Shown here: piece after piece, positions 15,776-19,974 of the stretch
Layout of the letters: every line of letters starts with the position of its first letter
How positions within the stretch are numbered: the stretch's first letter is position 1
NCBI GenBank assembly: GCA_934621705.1
Contig: CAKTUP010000016.1
Span: forward strand, 1 to 19,974
Reading direction: 5' to 3'
Source of the DNA: an uncultured Petrimonas sp.
GTDB taxonomy: Bacteria > Bacteroidota > Bacteroidia > Bacteroidales > Dysgonomonadaceae
Length of the DNA: 19,974 nt
The notes under the pieces: generated by a model
What the model was told of the DNA's origin: nothing
The model's database searches: none
Seen by the model: only the letters and a program-made list of their open reading frames with translations
Made by a program: the position numbers and the translations under genes

Positions 15776-16290
15776 GGAGAATCAACCGTTTCAATCTCTT
15801 CTCTGTAAATTAATATTCAGTTAGGTTTTTAAATAGTATATCAACGCTAGTTTCTAAAAAAATCTATCTCTTTTAAAATTTGACTAAAATGATGCTGACA
15901 ACCTTCGCCCGGATGGGCGGCATCTTCATAACCGCAAGCGATTTATTCGCCTGCGGTAAAGCAACCCCCGGATCTCCCGCCCGAAGTGGCGGAACTACGA
16001 GTATGCAGTGCCGCGCTCCGCGCGGGTTATAGTATGTTTCTGTTTTTCTCCACGCGACAAGTCGCATGGAGTTAGTAATATGGCGCACGCTGTGCGCTGA
16101 TAGTCTTCAAAAACTTTACTCACTGGTTTTTAAATTTCACTAAATAAACTCGATACGTTTTTTTTCGGTAAATTTCACCCCATTTCCCAAAACATTCCTT
16201 ATCTTTGAAATTCATTCCACCTTTCATTTTAACACTATTACCTTAAACCATTCTGTAAATTAGATTGTTACATTATAAAACAGATAAACT
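15776..16290. other. Gene-free gap containing a six-palindrome array (15906-16097)
   Basis: No convincing gene occurs here. Six consecutive inverted repeats lie within about 190 bp: CGCCC-ggat-GGGCG (15906-15919); ACCGCA/TGCGGT with inner GCGA/TCGC (15931-15957); CCGCC-cgaagt-GGCGG (15977-15992); CCGCGC-tcc-GCGCGG (16011-16025); an 11-nt arm pair CTCCACGCGAC/GTCGCATGGAG with one mismatch and loop AA (16048-16071); and GCGCAC-gct-GTGCGC (16083-16097). The last three are followed by GTTATAG, GTTAGTAA and TGATAG. The arms differ in sequence, so this is not a simple tandem repeat. Flanking DNA is AT-rich. It resembles a REP/BIME-like cluster. Confidence 0.6.
16200..16207 (+). promoter_or_regulatory. 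-7 box for the aldo/keto reductase cluster
   Basis: TATCTTTG matches the TAnnTTTG box, with the nearest -33 candidate only approximate (TTTC at 16173-16176). It would give a leader of about 78 bases before the ATG at 16291. Confidence 0.4.
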
Positions 16291-17280
16291 ATGGACAAAC
16301 GGGAATTTATTAAAAGAAGCATCGTTGGCGCGGTTGCTATCGGTGCATCGGGAGCGGGTTCCGCAGCATTTGCCGAAACAGCGGCCAAACCGAGAAAACC
16401 CAAAACGTTGAAAAAAAAACTGGGAAAAACCGGATTCGAAGTTTATCCGGTTATTTACGGCGGAATTGTGTCTATGCAGGATGGCCAAAAGGCTTCGGAC
16501 AACTACGTTGCCTGGGCATTGGACAGGGGAATCAATTATTTCGACGTGGCGCCCAGCTACGGCGATGCCGAAGAAAAACTCGGGCTCTCCTTAAAACCTT
16601 TTAGAAAAGACAATTACCTGGCTTGCAAAACTACTCAGCGGCTGCGCGAAGGCGCCGAAAAGGAATTCGAAAAATCGCTGGAACTGTTGCACACCGATTA
16701 TTTTGATGTGTATCAGTTGCACAGTATCAGCAAACCGGAAGATGTGGAGCAAATTTTCGGTCCGAACGGCATTATGGAAATGATCGAAAAAGAAAAACAA
16801 CGCGGCCGCATCCGCAAGGTAGGTTTTTCGGCGCACTCGCAGGAGCAGGCAATCCGGGCGATGTCGATGTACGATTTCGATTCCATCATGTTTCCCACCA
16901 ACTGGCAAATGATCAAGTTAGACGGATGGGGCGCCGGAGCCGTAAACGAAGCAAAACGTCGCGGAATGGGCGTTCTGGCCATCAAAGGGCTGACTCATCG
17001 CCGCTGGCTGGAAAACGAAAAGAAAGATTCCCGATACCAAAAATCGTGGTGCAAACCCATCGATGTGGAAAATCGCGAATTGGGCGTTGCCGCCCTTAAA
17101 TTCACCTTTCAGGCCGGAGCCGATGCCATTATCCCCCCGGGCGACTTCCGTAATTTCTCGTTCTGCGTGGATAATATTGCTGAAATTCTGGACAGTCCCT
17201 TATCGAAAAAAGAGAAAACGTTGCTCGATAACGAATTTCTGGCCGTAAAAGATTATCCGTTCTTCGATCCGAGAACATAA
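16291..17280 (+). CDS. Aldo/keto reductase with Tat-like export signal
   Basis: This is a 329-residue NAD(P)H-dependent aldo/keto reductase. The catalytic tetrad is visible: D85 and Y90 in YFDVAPSYG, K113 in ACKTT, and H144 in YQLHS. The first 28 residues (K-R-E-F-I-K-R-S then a small hydrophobic stretch ending AFA) resemble a twin-arginine signal, though the pair is K-R rather than R-R. Many Bacteroidota reductases with such leaders are exported folded with the cofactor bound. The enzyme core follows from residue 40 (LKKKLGKTGFEV). The gene is first in a row with a PQQ-type sugar dehydrogenase lipoprotein and an outer-membrane-like protein. The exact substrate is unknown. Confidence 0.88.
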   Translation: MDKREFIKRSIVGAVAIGASGAGSAAFAETAAKPRKPKTLKKKLGKTGFEVYPVIYGGIVSMQDGQKASDNYVAWALDRGINYFDVAPSYGDAEEKLGLSLKPFRKDNYLACKTTQRLREGAEKEFEKSLELLHTDYFDVYQLHSISKPEDVEQIFGPNGIMEMIEKEKQRGRIRKVGFSAHSQEQAIRAMSMYDFDSIMFPTNWQMIKLDGWGAGAVNEAKRRGMGVLAIKGLTHRRWLENEKKDSRYQKSWCKPIDVENRELGVAALKFTFQAGADAIIPPGDFRNFSFCVDNIAEILDSPLSKKEKTLLDNEFLAVKDYPFFDPRT

Positions 17281-17281
17281 C

Positions 17282-17345
17282 CCGTCTGACCGGTAATCGG
17301 TCTGACGGATAAAAAAAACTCAAACTTCCGTTGGATAAGTCCAAC
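17282..17345. repeat. Two hairpins between the reductase and the PQQ dehydrogenase
   Basis: CCGTCTGACCG (17282-17292) pairs with CGGTCTGACGG (17298-17308) at 10 of 11 positions across GTAAT, immediately after the reductase stop. It is followed by ATAAAAAAAA, not by a T-tract. A second stem, GTTGGA-taag-TCCAAC (17330-17345), lies 18 bases before the next start. They could attenuate or stabilise transcript ends. Neither is a classical terminator on either strand. Confidence 0.5.
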
Positions 17346-17363
17346 ATTAAAAATCACAGAAAA

Positions 17364-18626
17364 ATGAAATACGTAAAATTTGCAGCGATAATTTCGCTGG
17401 CATTCTTTTTTGCCTCGGCATCTTGTGCCGAACAAAAGGCTGATAAAAACAACGAAACCGATTCGCCGGCCACAGAACAGGAACCCCAGGCAGGAACGCT
17501 GCCGCCGGTAGAAACGCAAAAAGCGAACACCAACTACAAACCGGCATTTGAAGGGCAAACACGCATTGCAGGCGTAAAAACCGAAACGCCTTACGAAGCG
17601 ACAATTATTTCCCGAGACCTTTCGGCTCCGTGGGCGGTAACTTCCCTACCCGACGGCAGATTGGCCATCACCGAAAAAGCCGGTACTATGCGCATTGCCA
17701 CCACCGACGGCACGCTGAGCGCGAAAATCACCGGCTTTCCGGCCGTGGACGACCGCCGTCAGGGTGGATTGCTGGACGTAGCTCCCGCACCCGATTTCGA
17801 AACCAGCCGCCTGCTCTACTTCACTTTTGCCGAACGCACATCACAAGGTTCGCTTACTGCGGTTGGAAAAGGGAAACTCTCTGCCGACGAGAAAAAAATC
17901 GAGAATTTTCAGGTAATTTACCGCGCCGTTCCGTATTTCGACAACAGCATGCACTTTGGCAGCCGCATTGTTTTTGATAAAAACGGCAACATTTTCGTTT
18001 CCACCGGCGAGCGTTCCGATTTGACAACCCGCCCCAAAGCGCAGTTGCTCGATAACGGATACGGAAAGGTAGTATATATCACCACCGAAGGCAAACCCGT
18101 TGCCGGAAATCCGTTTATTAACACACCGGGCGCACTTCCCGAAATTTATACTTACGGCCATCGCAACGCGCAGGGATTGGATATTCATCCCGTAACGGGC
18201 GACCTGTGGCTCAACGAAATGGGCCCGCGCGGCGGCGATGAACTCAACCTTATCAAACCAGGCAAAAATTATGGTTGGCCAACCATTACCTACGGAATTG
18301 AATACAGCGGACAGGCCATCAGCAACGGCGCCACGCAAAAAGACGGCCTGGAACAACCCGTGTATTATTGGGATCCGGTGCTCTCGCCCAGCGGAATGGC
18401 GTTTTACACGTCCAACGCCGTTCCCGAATGGGAAAACAACCTGTTTATCGGCGGAATGAGCAGTAAACACATTGCCCGAATCGTGCTGAAAGACAACAAG
18501 GTAATTGGCGAAGAACGTTTGCTGACGAATGAAAATCAACGTTTTCGCGATGTAGGGATGGGAAAAGACGGCGCGCTTTACGCGGTTACCGATGAAGGAC
18601 GGCTGTACAGGATTGCGAAGAAATAA
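17364..18626 (+). CDS. PQQ-dependent sugar dehydrogenase, lipoprotein
   Basis: This 420-residue protein belongs to the soluble aldose sugar dehydrogenase (Asd/sGDH-like) family, six-bladed beta-propellers that oxidise sugars with PQQ and Ca2+ outside the cytoplasm. I start it at 17364 (MKYVKFAAIISLAFFF), because this gives a signal peptide ending in SASC with Cys21 as a likely lipidation site; an in-frame ATG at 17331 would prepend 11 charged residues. Family marks include APWAVTSLPDGRLAITEK, RQGGLLDVAPAPDF, MHFGSRIVF with H197 as likely catalytic base, IFVSTGERSD, YGHRNAQGLDIHP, MGPRGGDELN and YYWDPVLSPSGMAFYT. Many members do not act on glucose, and the substrate is open. The next gene starts 9 bases after its stop. 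Confidence 0.9.
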   Translation: MKYVKFAAIISLAFFFASASCAEQKADKNNETDSPATEQEPQAGTLPPVETQKANTNYKPAFEGQTRIAGVKTETPYEATIISRDLSAPWAVTSLPDGRLAITEKAGTMRIATTDGTLSAKITGFPAVDDRRQGGLLDVAPAPDFETSRLLYFTFAERTSQGSLTAVGKGKLSADEKKIENFQVIYRAVPYFDNSMHFGSRIVFDKNGNIFVSTGERSDLTTRPKAQLLDNGYGKVVYITTEGKPVAGNPFINTPGALPEIYTYGHRNAQGLDIHPVTGDLWLNEMGPRGGDELNLIKPGKNYGWPTITYGIEYSGQAISNGATQKDGLEQPVYYWDPVLSPSGMAFYTSNAVPEWENNLFIGGMSSKHIARIVLKDNKVIGEERLLTNENQRFRDVGMGKDGALYAVTDEGRLYRIAKK

Positions 18627-18635
18627 CGGACAATC

Positions 18636-19187
18636 GTGCGCAAATCAAACCAACAAAATAGACAAAATACGACCCGTAGAAAAGTTGTATTCCCAATTAT
18701 TATTCTTTTTCTGGCCATTACCACCGTTTATGCGCAAGAAGAAGATAAACCCGTATCTTTTGGAATTCAGGGTGGAATTATTACAGGCATTTTGGGTGGT
18801 GGAACCGGGCCGAGTTTGTCGCTTCATTATGCGCTTCGGACTCAAAAAGTATTACAGCCGGAAATAGCGCTATCGTTCGACAGCAAAAAGGGAGAAACCT
18901 TTTTATCCGGACACAATTCAAACAGTTCTGCACTTAGTCTGACGGCCGGAGCGAGAATCAATATCCAACCCCAAAAGAACTGGAATCCGTCGCTGCTTAT
19001 CATGGGCGGATTAATGTCCGGAAAAAGTAAATCCGACAGGTACGACGACACCGGTAGTTCAGGCGTTTCTGGAGCTTTAAATGTTGGCGTGTCGAACACC
19101 TTTAATAGAAAGCACATGATTACCTTAGGTGCGCTTGTGGGGGAGTATGTGGATGGATTTTACTTGAAATACGGATATTGGTTGTAA
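18636..19187 (+). CDS. Putative outer-membrane beta-barrel protein
   Basis: The reading frame starts with GTG at 18636, 9 bases after the preceding stop; no in-frame ATG exists before the hydrophobic segment. A long basic n-region (MRKSNQQNRQNTTRRK), a hydrophobic core (VVFPIIILFLAITTVYA) and a cut before Q34 form a signal peptide. The remaining 150 residues alternate polar and hydrophobic residues and contain strand-like pieces (SFGIQGGIITGILGG, SLSLHYALRT, ALSLTAGARINIQP, SLLIMGGLMSG, ALNVGVSNTFN), ending YLKYGYWL with a terminal aromatic/hydrophobic residue, as in small porin-like barrels. I cannot name a family. Probable co-transcription with the PQQ dehydrogenase suggests an envelope function. 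Confidence 0.68.
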   Translation: MRKSNQQNRQNTTRRKVVFPIIILFLAITTVYAQEEDKPVSFGIQGGIITGILGGGTGPSLSLHYALRTQKVLQPEIALSFDSKKGETFLSGHNSNSSALSLTAGARINIQPQKNWNPSLLIMGGLMSGKSKSDRYDDTGSSGVSGALNVGVSNTFNRKHMITLGALVGEYVDGFYLKYGYWL

Positions 19188-19195
19188 AGGAGAAC

Positions 19196-19224
19196 GCGCA
19201 TTGCGGTTCAAAACCGCATTGCGC
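19196..19224. repeat. Strong hairpin after the outer-membrane-like gene
   Basis: GCGCATTGCGGTT and AACCGCATTGCGC form a 13-nt stem with a single T-T mismatch and a CAA loop, 8 bases after the stop at 19187. No T-tract follows on the plus strand, so it may stabilise the transcript end or be a repeat element instead of a classical terminator. Confidence 0.5.
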
Positions 19225-19297
19225 ATCCTAAATCCGCGTTATCCCCGCTGCCGCGCGAATCCTTTCGCATGGTTTTACCATCTATAACCACCACCCG

Positions 19298-19328
19298 AAA
19301 AAAAATGAGACGCGATGAATCGCGTCTC
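19298..19328 (-). terminator. Rho-independent terminator of the VOC gene
   Basis: GAGACGCGAT-ga-ATCGCGTCTC (19307-19328) is a perfect 10-bp stem with a 2-base loop. Read on the minus strand it is followed by ATTTTTTTTC, the complement of the A-run at 19298-19305. It lies about 52 bases after the stop of the minus-strand VOC gene. On the plus strand no T-run follows. Confidence 0.8.
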
Positions 19329-19380
19329 TACCCTGAAATTTAAAATCAGCCCACCGGCTCATATGTTAAGTTTCCCATTT

Positions 19381-19803
19381 TTACTGTTGATTTTCAACAT
19401 TGTAATTGATCATCCAGTGAATACCGAATTTATCTTTCAAACTGCCGAAATAATCGCCCCAAAACTGATCTTCCATCGGCATTTCCACTTCGCCGCCATC
19501 GGCTAACGCGGCAAACAGCCGGTCGGCTTCTTCTCGGCTTTCGGGGAAAATGCTGATATAATTGTTGTTACCTGCCGTAAAAGGCTGTCCGGGAAAAATA
19601 TCGGAACCCATCAACACATCGCCGCCAACGGGCAACCCCACGTGCATAACGCGTTCTTTTGCTTCTTCGGGAACTTCCATCCCCTGCATATCTTTCATCT
19701 TGTAAACTCCGCCGAGAAATTCTCCGCCGAAAACCGATTTGTAAAAATTGAACGCTTCTTCGCACGTTCCGTCGAAATTGAGATACGGATTTAATTTTGT
19801 CAT
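19381..19803 (-). CDS. VOC family (PhnB-like) protein
   Basis: This is a 140-residue protein of the vicinal oxygen chelate fold, PhnB/glyoxalase-like branch. It begins MTKLNPYLNFDGTCEEAFNFYKSVFGGEF, the standard PhnB-like opening. It continues with the middle strands (RVMHVGLPVGGDVLMGSDIFPG) and the second beta-alpha unit (NNYISIFPESREEADRLFAALADGGEVEMPMEDQFWGDYFGSLKDKFGIHWMINY). Catalytic activity is not established for most close relatives; several are annotated only as possible bleomycin-resistance or glyoxalase-like proteins. It is transcribed convergently to the outer-membrane-like gene and ends in a good terminator at 19298-19328. Confidence 0.9.
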   Translation of the reverse strand: MTKLNPYLNFDGTCEEAFNFYKSVFGGEFLGGVYKMKDMQGMEVPEEAKERVMHVGLPVGGDVLMGSDIFPGQPFTAGNNNYISIFPESREEADRLFAALADGGEVEMPMEDQFWGDYFGSLKDKFGIHWMINYNVENQQ

Positions 19804-19835
19804 TTTTTTTTGTTTTTTAAATTGTTGTAAGTACT

Positions 19836-19880
19836 AATCATAAATTAGTTATAGCTATTTTGCTTTGCAAAATTTTTATA
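19836..19880. repeat. Two AT-rich hairpins each followed by TATAG
   Basis: ACTAAT-cataa-ATTAGT followed by TATAG, and ATTTTGC-ttt-GCAAAAT followed by TTTTATAG, lie one after the other upstream of the VOC gene. The hairpin-plus-TATAG layout resembles the GC-rich elements near 16011-16100. Confidence 0.4.
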
Positions 19881-19884
19881 GTCA

Positions 19885-19962
19885 GCCACTAATTACACAA
19901 ATTTACACGAATAAATCTGCTATGCCGATTTGAAATTCGTGTTCATTCGTGCCATTCGTGGC
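19885..19962. repeat. Inverted repeat with 28-nt arms and ATTCGTG repeats
   Basis: The left arm (19885-19912, beginning GCCACTAATTACACAAATTT) pairs with the right arm (19935-19962) at 22 of 28 positions across a 22-base loop. The right arm contains ATTCGTG three times (19935, 19945, 19954). On the minus strand the left arm includes TAAATTTG (complement of 19898-19905), a match to the -7 box that could serve the VOC gene. ATTCGTG-rich intergenic sequences are common in Bacteroidota. Confidence 0.55.
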
Positions 19963-19974
19963 AAATAATAACTA

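Noticed and set aside
15906..16097. CRISPR-like array
   Set aside because: The palindromes differ in sequence, spacing is irregular and no cas gene is present.
17841..18539. Open frame of 232 codons on the minus strand
   Set aside because: It is antisense to the PQQ dehydrogenase, whose family motifs are clear; no motif supports the opposite frame.

Overview
The window looks like chromosomal DNA of a member of the Bacteroidota. The start codons lack Shine-Dalgarno sequences and sit in A-rich leaders, and several genes have the TAnnTTTG -7 box of that phylum. The content also fits: an AAA/DUF4143 ATPase, a Tricorn-like S41 protease, a LemA/DUF2207 pair, and numerous palindromic intergenic repeats. 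An order-level placement (perhaps Bacteroidales, Dysgonomonadaceae-like) is only a guess. I see no rRNA, tRNA, CRISPR array or complete transposon.

Layout. 1-174 holds the last codons of a nuclease-like gene with a Cys-rich tail. 202-2926 (minus) carries a GNAT acetyltransferase followed by ovoA, the sulfoxide synthase of ovothiol biosynthesis. A small ABM-fold monooxygenase (3001-3312, plus) is divergent from them. 3322-5816 (minus) is a translationally coupled lemA-DUF2207 membrane pair. 6059-7201 is a YqhD-type iron alcohol dehydrogenase. 7400-9781 is visibly more AT-rich than its flanks and carries a membrane-anchored metzincin-like protease and an AAA_14/DUF4143 ATPase, the latter preceded by a tandem operator-like repeat. 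9828-13073 is a secreted Tricorn-like S41 protease. A RelE/ParE toxin-antitoxin pair with its own promoter (13175-13769) follows, and directly after the toxin lies a decayed second copy of the protease's extreme C-terminus (13773-13833). Next come a DUF418 membrane protein and a NUDIX hydrolase. After a palindrome-rich gap there is an apparently extracytoplasmic redox cluster: aldo/keto reductase with an export signal, PQQ-type sugar dehydrogenase lipoprotein, and outer-membrane-like protein. A VOC/PhnB-like gene on the minus strand, with a good intrinsic terminator, closes the window.

The most unusual signals are non-coding. One is the toxin-antitoxin module lying between a protease gene and a relic of that gene's 3' end. 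Another is a set of intergenic blocks (8174-8207, 13073-13126, 15906-16097, 19836-19962) made of short hairpins, mostly with very small loops, often followed by GATAR/TATAG-like linkers. These may be one REP-like repeat family in several states of decay. I did not find a clearly new multi-gene defence or biosynthetic system.
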